This document shows, one piece after another, positions 1-8,814 of a stretch of DNA of 64,000 bases (positions are counted from its first letter, which is position 1; every line of letters starts with the position of its first letter). The notes beneath the pieces were generated by a model, which saw nothing but the letters and a program-made list of their open reading frames with translations, made no database searches and was not told where the DNA came from. The stretch is from NCBI GenBank assembly GCA_009787385.1, contig WRGC01000003.1, forward strand, positions 1 through 64,000. Direction: 5' to 3'. The position numbers were made by a program, and so were the translations under genes. The DNA is from Bacillota bacterium. Its GTDB lineage: Bacteria > Bacillota > Clostridia > Christensenellales > Pumilibacteraceae.

Positions 1-61
1 GGTGGTGTCCATTATTCATTTGTTGTTCTTTACTCTTACATCTAGGGCATTCTCGTTCCAT
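1..61 (-). CDS. Start of a zinc-ribbon protein cut by the window edge
   Basis: An open frame begins with ATG at 61 on the minus strand and runs off the left edge after 20 codons. It begins MERECPRCKSKEQQ, a CxxC knuckle very close to the N-terminus. This layout resembles the InsA zinc ribbon of IS1-type transposases and other short zinc-ribbon proteins. An AT-rich region with a possible -10 lies just upstream; no clear ribosome site is seen. Too little is present to name a function, and the frame could be fortuitous. Confidence 0.35.
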   Translation of the reverse strand, partial: MERECPRCKSKEQQMNNGHH

Positions 62-173
62 TCAATTATTTTATCATATATCATCTAATTAGTCCACTTC
101 TCAATTTGATAGGCACATAATAAAAATCAAATTATTGAATATCCTTATTCCCACACCTTTTTAATTTTTGTTC

Positions 174-475
174 CTACTCTAAAGGTATAGACAACTCTAT
201 TGCAGTATTCATATTTTGTTTTAATATTTCTGCAACTTGATTTGTTTGGTCATCTCTACATTCTACAATCAACTCATCATGTATTTGATGTATAAGAATG
301 TGCATCATAGTCCCTAATTGCACTATGCTCCTTTAACATAGCCAATTTGATAATATCACTAGCACTACCCTGCATAGGCGTTCATAACTAGCACTGTCCA
401 TGTTGTATTATGATATTATTGCTACTTTTTAGTTCGGCTATATACCTAATCCTACCTAATATTGTTATTACTTGT
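174..475 (-). pseudogene. polA: Decayed C-terminal fragment of DNA polymerase I
   Basis: Minus-strand translation in more than one frame gives successive pieces of the family A polymerase C-terminus. First comes TILGRIRYIAELKSSN (about 475 to 400), then after a frameshift MQGSASDIIKLAML (about 385 to 335), then after another shift IHQIHDELIVECRDD ending at a TAG at 174 to 176. These match the O-helix-downstream TLLGRRRY, the NAPIQGxAADIIKLAM motif and the HDE catalytic motif of PolA, in the correct order. At least two frame changes and the lack of the rest of the gene make this a relic, presumably of a partial duplication. The functional polA is not in the window. Confidence 0.8.
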
Positions 476-620
476 TTAAATTTACAATTATCTTATTCAC
501 AATTCACTAATATTTACACCGATTTCACACCAATTTCTCGTGTGCCTTAAAAACGACAATTTTTATAAAAATATTAAAGACAATCTTATACTAATATATG
601 AGTTTAAACATACTAAATAT

Positions 621-2609
621 ATGCAAACAAAAGTACAAAATTTAAAACTAATTATATTAAAGTTGCTACAGATAACTACAATTATATGCATACTTATGAT
701 TGCAATTGGATTTATAGTAATAGAACCCAACTTTAAATTTTTTAGTCTTAAAAATATGGATAACTCAATATTTGTACCAAATCATCAAATAACAGTATTA
801 GGAGCAGACAATACTCCGTTAGATATTTACCCAACTGGTAAAATTTGTATTGGAATAAATGAAGTTTCTCAACACACTATAGATGCATTTACATCTATAG
901 AAGACCATAGATATTTTGAACACAATGGATTTGATTTAAAACGAATTGCCAAATCCATAGCTAAAAATATCATAAGTTTTAAATACAAAGAAGGTGCTTC
1001 TACTATCACTCAGCAATTAGTTAAAAACACTCAACTAAGTCCAGAAAAAAAGATATCAAGAAAAATAAACGAAATACGAATAGCTAGAGAAATAGAAAGA
1101 AATTATTCAAAAAATGATATACTAGAACAATACTTTAACATACTATATTTTGGAAAAAATATTTATGGTTTGGGTACAGCTGCAAAAGAAATGTTTGGAA
1201 AAAAAGTACAGGATTTGGATATTTCTGAGAGTGCTACTTTGGCAGGTATTATCAATAGCCCTATCCTTTACAGTCCATATACCAACTATAAAAACTCAAT
1301 AAAAAGACGCAATCTAGTACTATCACAAATGTTGAAGTATGGAAAAATAACAAGTGAGCAATTTGATGCTATATCATCTAGAGAAATTTCACTAGTACAA
1401 AACAATGATTATTTAAGTGCTTTGTCAACAATGATTGGTCAAGAACTACAAGATAGACAAGCTTTAAATAAAGATATCACAGTATATACCAATATTGATA
1501 AAGAATTTTGCCAATCAGCATATGATACAATAAAAAGTCACAAAACCAACAATATAGATATATCTTGCATACTAATAGACAACTTTAACAACAATATAAT
1601 AGGAGCTTTAAGTACACAAAACTACAACCTATATACTACAAAAAGACAACCTGGTAGCACTCTAAAACCGTTGCTAGTATATGCTCCATCTTTGCAATAC
1701 AATCTAAATGCTCCACTCAGTCCAATTTTAGATCAAAGGACTGTTTTTGATGGAAAATTTAATCCAAAGAATTTTAAAGAGCAATACATGGGCTGGACTA
1801 ATATACAAGATTCTTTGGCACTTTCACTGAATGTACCTGCTGTAAAAGTATTGCAACAAACTGGAATATCTCAATCAAAAGCTTTTGCAAGCAACTTAGG
1901 GATTGAGTTTGACCAATTAGATGATGGACTTCCATTGGCATTAGGTGCTATGCAACAAGGTATAGATTTACCCAATCTTACCAATGCATACTCATGCTTT
2001 GCCAACTTAGGTGTTTATAAACGCCCTAATATAACAGAAAAAATTCAAATGACAAACAATAATGTACTACCTACACCATCGTATAGGTATAGCACTATGA
2101 GACATGATACAGCAGAATTGATGACAAATATGCTTATGAGAACAGTAACTTTAGGAACAGCAAAAAAGCTAAATGGATTAGGTTATCAAGTAGCAGCAAA
2201 GACTGGAACTGTAGGTAATGAAAGTGGGAATACAGATGCATATTGTATTGCATATACTAGCCAGCATAGTTTGGGAGTGTGGGTTGGTGGACAAAAAATG
2301 CCAAATAGTATTACAGGAGGAACACTTCCCACACTTATTGCAAGACAGTTGCTAACAAATTTATACCAAAAAAAATCGCCACCCAATTTTGCATCAAGTG
2401 GCAATATAATAAATAAATTAATAGACAAAGGACAACTAGACTGTGGTATATGCGTAGAGCAAGCACACAAATATGTGGATACAAATAACAAAATACTTGG
2501 AAAATTTTCTGTATACAATCCACCATCTCCAACAAGACTACAATATTGGAATTACAAAAAAGTATTAGAACACTTAATACAAACAACACACAAAAAGAAT
2601 ACTAAATGA
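621..2609 (+). CDS. Class A penicillin-binding protein (transglycosylase/transpeptidase)
   Basis: Bifunctional peptidoglycan synthase, membrane-anchored with the enzyme domains outside the cell. A short basic cytosolic segment and one membrane helix (about residues 12 to 36) come first. The GT51 transglycosylase follows, with EDHRYFEHNGFD and GASTITQQLVKN. The transpeptidase has the active-site SxxK as STLK (in RQPGSTLKPLL), SxN as SLN, and KTGT. The same frame extends upstream to a GTG at 540, but the ATG at 621 places the membrane anchor near the N-terminus as usual for PBP1a/PBP2c-type proteins, so it is preferred. No good ribosome site is seen at either. The gene converges on glf, 13 bp away. 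Confidence 0.93.
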   Translation: MQTKVQNLKLIILKLLQITTIICILMIAIGFIVIEPNFKFFSLKNMDNSIFVPNHQITVLGADNTPLDIYPTGKICIGINEVSQHTIDAFTSIEDHRYFEHNGFDLKRIAKSIAKNIISFKYKEGASTITQQLVKNTQLSPEKKISRKINEIRIAREIERNYSKNDILEQYFNILYFGKNIYGLGTAAKEMFGKKVQDLDISESATLAGIINSPILYSPYTNYKNSIKRRNLVLSQMLKYGKITSEQFDAISSREISLVQNNDYLSALSTMIGQELQDRQALNKDITVYTNIDKEFCQSAYDTIKSHKTNNIDISCILIDNFNNNIIGALSTQNYNLYTTKRQPGSTLKPLLVYAPSLQYNLNAPLSPILDQRTVFDGKFNPKNFKEQYMGWTNIQDSLALSLNVPAVKVLQQTGISQSKAFASNLGIEFDQLDDGLPLALGAMQQGIDLPNLTNAYSCFANLGVYKRPNITEKIQMTNNNVLPTPSYRYSTMRHDTAELMTNMLMRTVTLGTAKKLNGLGYQVAAKTGTVGNESGNTDAYCIAYTSQHSLGVWVGGQKMPNSITGGTLPTLIARQLLTNLYQKKSPPNFASSGNIINKLIDKGQLDCGICVEQAHKYVDTNNKILGKFSVYNPPSPTRLQYWNYKKVLEHLIQTTHKKNTK

Positions 2610-2622
2610 TTAAGAATATACT

Positions 2623-3771
2623 TTATTTAAGTGTACCAAACTCCATCTTGACAGCTCTAATTGCACTAACTATAACCTTGTCCATGTCATAGTACTTGTA
2701 TTCGGCAAGCCTACCTCCAAATATAACATTTGGAGAAACATTTTTTCTCAACATTTTATATTGCTCAGCAATGCAATTATTGGATTTATCATTTACAGGA
2801 TAATATGGATCATTGGGATATTCACTATTCTCATCTCTATATTCTTCAGGATATTCATAAGAAATCAAAGTTTTATCTATAGATGAATGAAATTTACTAT
2901 CAAAGTGTCTATGTTCAATTATTCTAGTTTGCTTAATATTCTTCTCAGTAAAATTGACTACGGCAACACCCTGATAGTTGTCCATGTCCAATACTTTGTC
3001 TTCAAATTTCAAACTACGATAATCAAGTTTTCCATAACAATAATTAAAATACTCATCTAATTTACCTGTATATATTATCTTTTTTGCATTCTTTACCAAT
3101 TTAGAATGATGTTTTGCAAACTCTAAATAATTTGTTTCTAGCTCTACAGGTATTCCAGTCAACATGTTTTGTATCATTTTTGTATAACCATCTTTTGGAA
3201 TTCCTTGATATGTATCACAAAAATAATTATTGTCATAATTAAATCTCAAAGGCAATCTATTGATAATAGACGCTGGTAGACTATTACAAGGTTTGCCCCA
3301 TTGTTTCTCAGTATAACCCTTTATTAGCTTAGTATACAATTCCATTCCCACCAATGCAATTGCTTGTTCTTCTAGATTTTTTGGGCGTTTGGTAGAAAAA
3401 TCTACAGTATTTCGCTTAATATATTCCTTAGCTTCATATGGCGTCACTACACCCCAAAGCTTATTAAATGTATTCATATTAAAAGGAAGATTGTAAATCT
3501 CACTCTTATATATAGCAATTGGACTATTGATAAATAAACTAAATTTGGCATAGTTATTTACATAATTCCATACAATTTCGTCACTAGTATGAAATATGTG
3601 AGGACCATACACATGTTTAAGGATACCTGTATTATTATCTATTTTAGTATATATATTTCCTGCTATATGTGTTCTTTTGTCTATTACAAGGCATTTTTTA
3701 CCATGTGCGGTTGCTTGTTGAGCAAATACAGACCCAAACAATCCTGCTCCTACAATTATATAGTCAATCAT
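2623..3771 (-). CDS. glf: UDP-galactopyranose mutase
   Basis: FAD enzyme converting UDP-galactopyranose to UDP-galactofuranose for cell-surface glycans. The N-terminus YIIVGAGLFGSVFA is the GxGxxG dinucleotide fold, followed by the acidic end of beta-2 in VIDKR. EKQWGKPCNSLP and NRLPLRFNYDNNYF are typical Glf segments, as is the C-terminal GGRLAEYKYYDMD. At 382 residues it has the usual length. It overlaps the upstream M50 protease gene by 4 bp, so the two are probably cotranscribed. Galactokinase elsewhere in the window is consistent with galactose entering glycan synthesis, but that link is inference. Confidence 0.93.
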   Translation of the reverse strand: MIDYIIVGAGLFGSVFAQQATAHGKKCLVIDKRTHIAGNIYTKIDNNTGILKHVYGPHIFHTSDEIVWNYVNNYAKFSLFINSPIAIYKSEIYNLPFNMNTFNKLWGVVTPYEAKEYIKRNTVDFSTKRPKNLEEQAIALVGMELYTKLIKGYTEKQWGKPCNSLPASIINRLPLRFNYDNNYFCDTYQGIPKDGYTKMIQNMLTGIPVELETNYLEFAKHHSKLVKNAKKIIYTGKLDEYFNYCYGKLDYRSLKFEDKVLDMDNYQGVAVVNFTEKNIKQTRIIEHRHFDSKFHSSIDKTLISYEYPEEYRDENSEYPNDPYYPVNDKSNNCIAEQYKMLRKNVSPNVIFGGRLAEYKYYDMDKVIVSAIRAVKMEFGTLK

Positions 3772-4619
3772 AAATTACCTTTATTTATATTTACAGCTTG
3801 TCCCATATCTATTTCTACGCCTTTGTCAACTGCTATATCTTCCAACTGATGCTCCCAAATAAAACCTATAATTTGACCATTTTTCACTACACTAAAGCGA
3901 TGATAATAATTGCTATGTAGCATTCTAAATACTTTAATCAAAGTTGTATCGCAAGATACAACTATTTCTTTAAGTTGAACACCCATTTCAATTTTTTGTA
4001 TACGATATGCCATAGAATACAATCTATGATATCTATTAAAATTTTCAGGGAAAATACTTGAAAAAAATATAAAACCTGCAATAATACCAATACTCAAATT
4101 AGCTCCATAATAAATTGCAAACCCCGAAAAAATTAATGCAAAGATTGAAAATACAATTCCAATCCATCTAAATACCCTAAAAGCTCTAGCTCTAGAATAT
4201 TTTTGTGCTAATATTGCAAGCAAAATTCTTCCGCCATCAAAAGGATAAATTGGCAACAAATTAAGCAAAAACAAACCTAAGTTAGCATACAACAATATCT
4301 CGCTATACTCATATGTAGAAATAAAAAACCACCAAATTGAAGCAATGCAAATAGCTAATATAAGATTGATAGCTGGTCCTGCTATTGCTATTTTTATTTC
4401 ATCTCTACACTTTATTGTTTCAAAATTTCCAGTAAGGCTAGCCCCATAAGGCATCAATTTGAGTATATGCAATTGATAACCCAAGCGTTCGGCAACATGT
4501 GCATGACTAAACTCATGCACAATTATTACCAACATAAAAGCAACGAACTCAACTCCTAGTCCCAATACAAACATGACAAAACCCATTATAAATACTAGAG
4601 GAGATACCTTTAATCGCAT
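3768..4619 (-). CDS. SpoIVFB-like M50 intramembrane metalloprotease
   Basis: Site-2-protease family membrane protein. The zinc-binding HExxH is in VIIVHEFSHAHVAE (about residue 35), and the third ligand motif is in NLLPIYPFDGGRILL (NPDG-like). About five to six membrane helices fill residues 5 to 190. The C-terminal about 75 residues resemble a single CBS-like segment, as in SpoIVFB. In Bacillus, SpoIVFB activates pro-sigma-K; a sporulation role here is only possible, since other M50 proteins have other substrates. A TATAAT lies 5 bases before the ATG, but with a poor -35. It is coupled to glf. Confidence 0.85.
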   Translation of the reverse strand: MRLKVSPLVFIMGFVMFVLGLGVEFVAFMLVIIVHEFSHAHVAERLGYQLHILKLMPYGASLTGNFETIKCRDEIKIAIAGPAINLILAICIASIWWFFISTYEYSEILLYANLGLFLLNLLPIYPFDGGRILLAILAQKYSRARAFRVFRWIGIVFSIFALIFSGFAIYYGANLSIGIIAGFIFFSSIFPENFNRYHRLYSMAYRIQKIEMGVQLKEIVVSCDTTLIKVFRMLHSNYYHRFSVVKNGQIIGFIWEHQLEDIAVDKGVEIDMGQAVNINKGNL

Positions 4620-4738
4620 ATGTCATTATATGAATTAGTTAGCTATATAATAACAGTAACTTAAATAATAGGTTGAGATTTAAAATATAACACATGTTGA
4701 CAAAAATACTTCATTAAGTATGATACAATATTTATTAT

Positions 4739-5839
4739 TTAAAATCTATCATGTTGTCTCATAACGCGCAAAAATGTTGCACACTTACCAAATTGTTTTA
4801 TTCCCGTTGCCCCTATATATGTGCCTGCACTTCTAAGTCCACCCAAAATATCATCAACTATAGGTTGAACTGGTCCAACATAAGGAACTTCTTCTCGTCT
4901 ACCCTCACTAGTTCTATAGTCTTTCATACCCATCATGTACTTTTGTTGTGCATATTCGCTAGACATTCCGTACCAAATTTTATGTTTTTGAATTTCTTCT
5001 TGCAAACCAATTATTTGTCCATCATGTGAGCGTTTGATAATATTGGTCTGCACTATTCGTTCTTCTATATCACCATCTGTCTCATCTGTACCTGACAACA
5101 TTCCACCTAGCATTACAAAATCAGCATTAGCAGCAAAAGCCTTAGCAATATCACCTGGACTTCTCATCCCACCATCCAATACTATACCAGCATCCAATCC
5201 ATGTGCTGCATCACCACACTCTATACAAGCAGATAATTGTGGGTATCCCACTCCTGTCTTTTGTCTAGTAGTACAAGCAGATCCAGGTCCAATACCAACC
5301 TTGACAAAATCTGCACCTGCCAAAATTAGTTCTTGCACCAATTCTGCCGTACATACATTTCCTGCGATTATCACTGTACTAGGATTGGCATCTCGTATTT
5401 TTTTGACAAAATCAGAATAGCGTTTTGTATAACCGTTTGCTATATCTATGCAAAGATGCAAGTCTTGTTTGGATTTTATTTTTCCCAATGCAAACAGCAC
5501 ATCTAGTACTTGCAAATATCTCTCATACTCTAAATCAGACATGCCTATAGTATATATACAATTAGCTATAGTAGTAGCATCTTGAGCTATCCATTCGTTG
5601 ATAGAATAGAATTTGTTGATGGCAACCAACATATTATATTTGGAAAAAACATTAGCCATTTTAAATGTACCTGTTGCCATATTTGCAGCAATAATAGGTA
5701 CACATTCAAAAGTTCTTTGAGACCACTTAGTCTTAAAAACTCTAGACAATACAAAGTCCTTACGACTAACTAATGTAGAACGCTTTGGCTTTAACAATAC
5801 ATCGCTAAAATCCAACTTTACATCATTTTCTATTATCAT
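4739..5839 (-). CDS. guaC: GMP reductase
   Basis: NADPH-dependent conversion of GMP to IMP in purine interconversion. The N-terminus KLDFSDVLLKPKRSTL and VPIIAANMATGTFKMA are characteristic of GuaC. The catalytic cysteine lies in GIGPGSACTTRQKTGVG. FVMLGGMLSGTDE is the phosphate-binding end of the barrel. No CBS pair is inserted, which argues against IMP dehydrogenase. Length 366 is usual. AAGGGAG lies 5 bases before the ATG. The next genes downstream are two phosphoribosyltransferases, so a purine-salvage cluster is plausible. Confidence 0.92.
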   Translation of the reverse strand: MIIENDVKLDFSDVLLKPKRSTLVSRKDFVLSRVFKTKWSQRTFECVPIIAANMATGTFKMANVFSKYNMLVAINKFYSINEWIAQDATTIANCIYTIGMSDLEYERYLQVLDVLFALGKIKSKQDLHLCIDIANGYTKRYSDFVKKIRDANPSTVIIAGNVCTAELVQELILAGADFVKVGIGPGSACTTRQKTGVGYPQLSACIECGDAAHGLDAGIVLDGGMRSPGDIAKAFAANADFVMLGGMLSGTDETDGDIEERIVQTNIIKRSHDGQIIGLQEEIQKHKIWYGMSSEYAQQKYMMGMKDYRTSEGRREEVPYVGPVQPIVDDILGGLRSAGTYIGATGIKQFGKCATFLRVMRQHDRF

Positions 5840-5905
5840 ATTGCTCCCTTCAAAATTTATACTTTTGATTATATACTACTACAAACCAATACACCACATC
5901 ATTAC

Positions 5906-6694
5906 TTAATTTATACAAACTCTATTAGTCCTTATATTTTCCTTACCTGCAATTGTCTCAACCCATGACAACACTGTATCTTTGTCCAAACCTAACATGC
6001 TACTAACTTTAGATGCCGAATACCCCGAAACATATGCTAGTACTGCTGCCCTTTTGGTATCTTCGTCATATCCCTTTTTGATAGGTGTATACCTAATATT
6101 ACAAAATTTGCAATGAAATCTCTGACTTCCAGAATTTGTTTTCCCTTTTTTAATTTGACTAATTGTATCACTACATTTTGGACATTCTATAAGATTTTGA
6201 TTTTGTATAATGTTCAACAATTCATAGTAATACTTTTGGGCATTTGGTATTTTTAACAAATATTCTTTATCATTATCCCACGGAAATACAAACCAACTAG
6301 TTGATATATCACTAGGTTGCAAGTGAGCAAAAAAGTCAGGAACAATCTCACTATCACAAAAACAAAAAAGAGATGCAAACTTAATATTGTTAATTACACC
6401 CTTACTACAATAATGATTGAAAAAAAACTTGAGAGTAGTGCCGGATTTTACCACATCTTCTGTCAACAAAACTGTCTTACCTTGTCTTGCCAACGCAACA
6501 GTATCCCGATACACCATTGGTATACCTAACCTATTAGACAAAACTACGGCAAGCATCAATCCACCTCTTGGCACACCACAAATATAATCTATCTTGCAAC
6601 CTTTTTCTATAATTTGAGATACAATAATACTACAACACCTATCATACTCCCCCCACGAAATACTCTCTATACTAAAATTTGACATACTCAACAA
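5906..6694 (-). CDS. Phosphoribosyltransferase fused to InsA-like zinc ribbon and HTH
   Basis: Residues 1 to about 160 are a type I phosphoribosyltransferase: ICGVPRGGLMLAVVLSNRLG forms the first loop, and VLLTEDVVKSGTTL the PRPP-binding loop. Residues 171 to 198 are a four-cysteine ribbon (CPKC then FHCKFC), followed at about 210 to 248 by a helix-turn-helix (SASKVSSMLGLDKDTVLSWV). The ribbon and HTH closely follow the InsA part of IS1 transposases, including the GK, QRF and CxxC spacing. The enzyme half is paralogous to the next upstream gene. A DNA-binding, nucleotide-sensing regulator is a reasonable inference, but no function is shown. A second ATG at codon 4 is an alternative start. Confidence 0.75.
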   Translation of the reverse strand: MLSMSNFSIESISWGEYDRCCSIIVSQIIEKGCKIDYICGVPRGGLMLAVVLSNRLGIPMVYRDTVALARQGKTVLLTEDVVKSGTTLKFFFNHYCSKGVINNIKFASLFCFCDSEIVPDFFAHLQPSDISTSWFVFPWDNDKEYLLKIPNAQKYYYELLNIIQNQNLIECPKCSDTISQIKKGKTNSGSQRFHCKFCNIRYTPIKKGYDEDTKRAAVLAYVSGYSASKVSSMLGLDKDTVLSWVETIAGKENIRTNRVCIN

Positions 6695-6744
6695 ATAAAC
6701 TCTATAATGACAATAGATTATACAACAAAAACATTATATTTTGA

Positions 6745-7191
6745 TTATTCCCATGGAAAATGTATCCACCTATAATCAGGACTTTCCATATTAGCAGACA
6801 AATAAACTGAATAAAAATCAGGTATAAGTGCAGTCCCTATCCTATACATCAAAGCGGCAGTCTTAAAATACGAACTACATGACTTGGTAGCATACTGATT
6901 ATACATATTAGAAAATGTCTCACCTGTATCAGACAAGTCATCACATGCCAAAATATGTTTATTATCCTTAGCTAGCATAATACCATCATCTAGTATCATA
7001 GGGACACCTAAGCGATTAGATAGCGTAACACTCAATGGCAATCCCCCTCTTGGAATCCCATATATATAGTCCGGTCTATAGTTGACTTTATCCATAGCCT
7101 TGATAATAGTATTTACATGAGCATCAAACTCTTGCCATGTCATGTGTTGCTTAGGATAAGTTTTCAATTGTCTTTGCAATTCTTCTTTCAT
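6745..7191 (-). CDS. Stand-alone phosphoribosyltransferase
   Basis: A 148-residue type I phosphoribosyltransferase. YIYGIPRGGLPLSVTLSNRL and the PRPP loop ILACDDLSDTGET are clear. The motif spacing and the SNRLG(V/I)PM segment are shared with the downstream fusion protein, so the two are paralogues. It lacks the zinc-ribbon/HTH extension. The substrate base cannot be assigned; hypoxanthine/xanthine/guanine-type salvage fits the nearby guaC. It has its own strong promoter with the ATG 11 bases after the -10, giving a very short leader. Confidence 0.75.
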   Translation of the reverse strand: MKEELQRQLKTYPKQHMTWQEFDAHVNTIIKAMDKVNYRPDYIYGIPRGGLPLSVTLSNRLGVPMILDDGIMLAKDNKHILACDDLSDTGETFSNMYNQYATKSCSSYFKTAALMYRIGTALIPDFYSVYLSANMESPDYRWIHFPWE

Positions 7192-7202
7192 TAGCTAAGT
7201 AC

Positions 7203-7231
7203 ATTATACTATTTAATCATATAAATGTCAA
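7203..7231 (-). promoter_or_regulatory. Sigma-A-type promoter of the phosphoribosyltransferase gene
   Basis: TTGACA (7226 to 7231), 17-bp spacer, TATAAT (7203 to 7208) on the minus strand. The start codon at 7191 leaves a predicted leader of about 4 bases. Confidence 0.8.
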
Positions 7232-7295
7232 ACAACTTTTATAATTAGAAATTTCCATTTATAGGTTATTTATATTTAAATTATTACAATTAGTT

Positions 7296-8619
7296 TTAAT
7301 TTACTTTTTGTCCCAATTTATTAGCTCCAATAGTATCTAACAACATCTTTTCTAAAGATGTAAATTTTAATATTTTGCTAATCTCATAAATTAAACACAA
7401 GTTTTTAGTAGGAATATCTTCTTTATTTTCTTTCCAAAAATCAGTTGCTTGCCAAGCTTTACCAATTGGCTTGTTATCATCAATACCCCATGATATATTA
7501 TTAAATTCTTCACTAATAAATATAATATAAGATTTATTTCTCTTATCAAAATATTCATCTTTCAAAATATAAACTATCAATTCCAAAACATATCTAACCG
7601 CTAAAAACGATCCATTTCCATATCTACATAAATAGTCGTCCATTACCCGTTTGATAAAAGACATAAAAACAAAAGTATTGCTGTCATTATACATTAGTCT
7701 TAAGAAAATAGGCTTCTTAATCATATCATTCTTAAAACTTTCCAATTCTATTCCACTTAGCCTTACAAACTCAGCAATACAATCAATTTCTAATTCACGA
7801 AGAAAATCCAACTCACAAACTTTTTCTCCCAAAGCACAGACAAATAATAACTGAACTTCATCTATTGATTGACATCTTTTATAAATATCTTGTTGTCTCA
7901 TTTTATCAACCAACTCATCTAAACAACCATACTTACTACATACATCTTTAATTTGTTTTGGGTTTGTCCCTTCTATAACCTTATTTGTAAACATTTCATT
8001 TAGAATTTTACCCAAAGCAAAAATATCTGTAGTAGGTTTATCACAAATTTCTCCACCACTTTGTTCTGGAGCGTGATATTTGAAATTTGCCAAACGATCT
8101 TGCTTTTTTGTATCAACTAGAGTGTACTTATCATCTTCATCAAAATGTGCAATTCCAAAATCTGCTATAGCTACCTTATCAAGTTCTTCATCATACAAAA
8201 TATTTTCGGGTTTTAAATCTCTATGGATACTGTTGCGTTCATGCACAAATTTTAAACCACAACAAATTTGCAAAAAATACTTCAATATATTTTTGTCACT
8301 TATACCATTATTTATTAAATCTCTGAGTGTTTTGTTGTACTTATTCATAACATAAAAACATTTATTATATTTTTTTCCAAAATCTATCACATCTACTATA
8401 TTTTTATGTTTTTCTTTAAACAAAAAATTCATTTCATTTTTTAATCTTTTTATTTTATTTGTTGGTGTATTTTTGTCTATTATTAGTATTTTTATTGCTA
8501 CTAAATCATCATCTTTATTCTTGGCTTCAAAAACTCTTGCAGAGCCACCCTATCCTATTGGTTTTTGAATAATATAAGTGTTGTTTTTTCCTTTCAATAC
8601 TGTTCCATTTATTATCCAT
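7296..8619 (-). pseudogene. Broken Hanks-type Ser/Thr protein kinase
   Basis: The open part (7296 to 8432) holds the kinase C-lobe: HRDLKPENI catalytic loop, ADFGIAHFD, and HAPEQSGG, plus a C-terminal region of about 200 residues with no recognised domain. The N-lobe is encoded directly upstream in the same frame (QKPIG, then GGSARVFEAKNK and VAIKIL), but a TAG at 8550 to 8552 interrupts the glycine-rich loop. A one-base shift separates the likely ATG (8617 to 8619) from the rest. TAG is a genuine stop in this genome (cas1 ends with it). An internal start would give a kinase without its ATP loop. The SpoIIE-like phosphatase lies nearby. Confidence 0.8.
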
Positions 8620-8625
8620 AATATG

Positions 8626-8654
8626 ATTATATATAATTTATCATAAAAAATCAA
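8626..8654 (-). promoter_or_regulatory. Promoter of the broken kinase gene
   Basis: TTGATT (8649 to 8654), 17-bp spacer, TATAAT (8626 to 8631), then only 6 bases to the ATG at 8619. A leaderless arrangement; its intactness suggests the kinase was lost recently. Confidence 0.7.
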
Positions 8655-8662
8655 TACAAACT

Positions 8663-8735
8663 GCACAATTACTCACTGTAATTATCTAATGTAATTATCT
8701 AATGATTGATTGTGCTGTAGCAAAATATATTTGAA
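8663..8735 (-). pseudogene. Short duplicated fragment of the SpoIIE-like gene
   Basis: About 70 bases closely match 9506 to 9565 inside the SpoIIE-like gene, in the same orientation; the shared stretch encodes LLQH.QSLDN. The fragment also contains an internal direct repeat of 13 bases (GTAATTATCTAAT). It has no open frame of its own and is a relic of a second copy or of a small duplication. Confidence 0.65.
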
Positions 8736-8770
8736 ATACAACTAAAATTCAATATCAATAAAATTTAAAA

Positions 8771-8795
8771 GTAGAGTTGGCAATACCAACTCTAC
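8771..8795 (-). terminator. Intrinsic terminator of the small membrane-protein gene
   Basis: Perfect 10-bp stem (GTAGAGTTGG with CCAACTCTAC) and a 5-base loop, followed on the minus strand by TTTTAAATTT. It lies 20 bp downstream of the gene ending at 8815. Confidence 0.8.
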
Positions 8796-8814
8796 AAAAA
8801 ACAAGTATTTAAAT

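Noticed and set aside
4739-5839. IMP dehydrogenase (guaB)
   Set aside because: There is no CBS insert and the N-terminus and active-site loop match GMP reductase.
8550-8552. TAG as a reassigned sense codon explaining the interrupted kinase
   Set aside because: cas1 and other intact genes end with TAG, so it is a normal stop; a second lesion near the ATG also supports decay.
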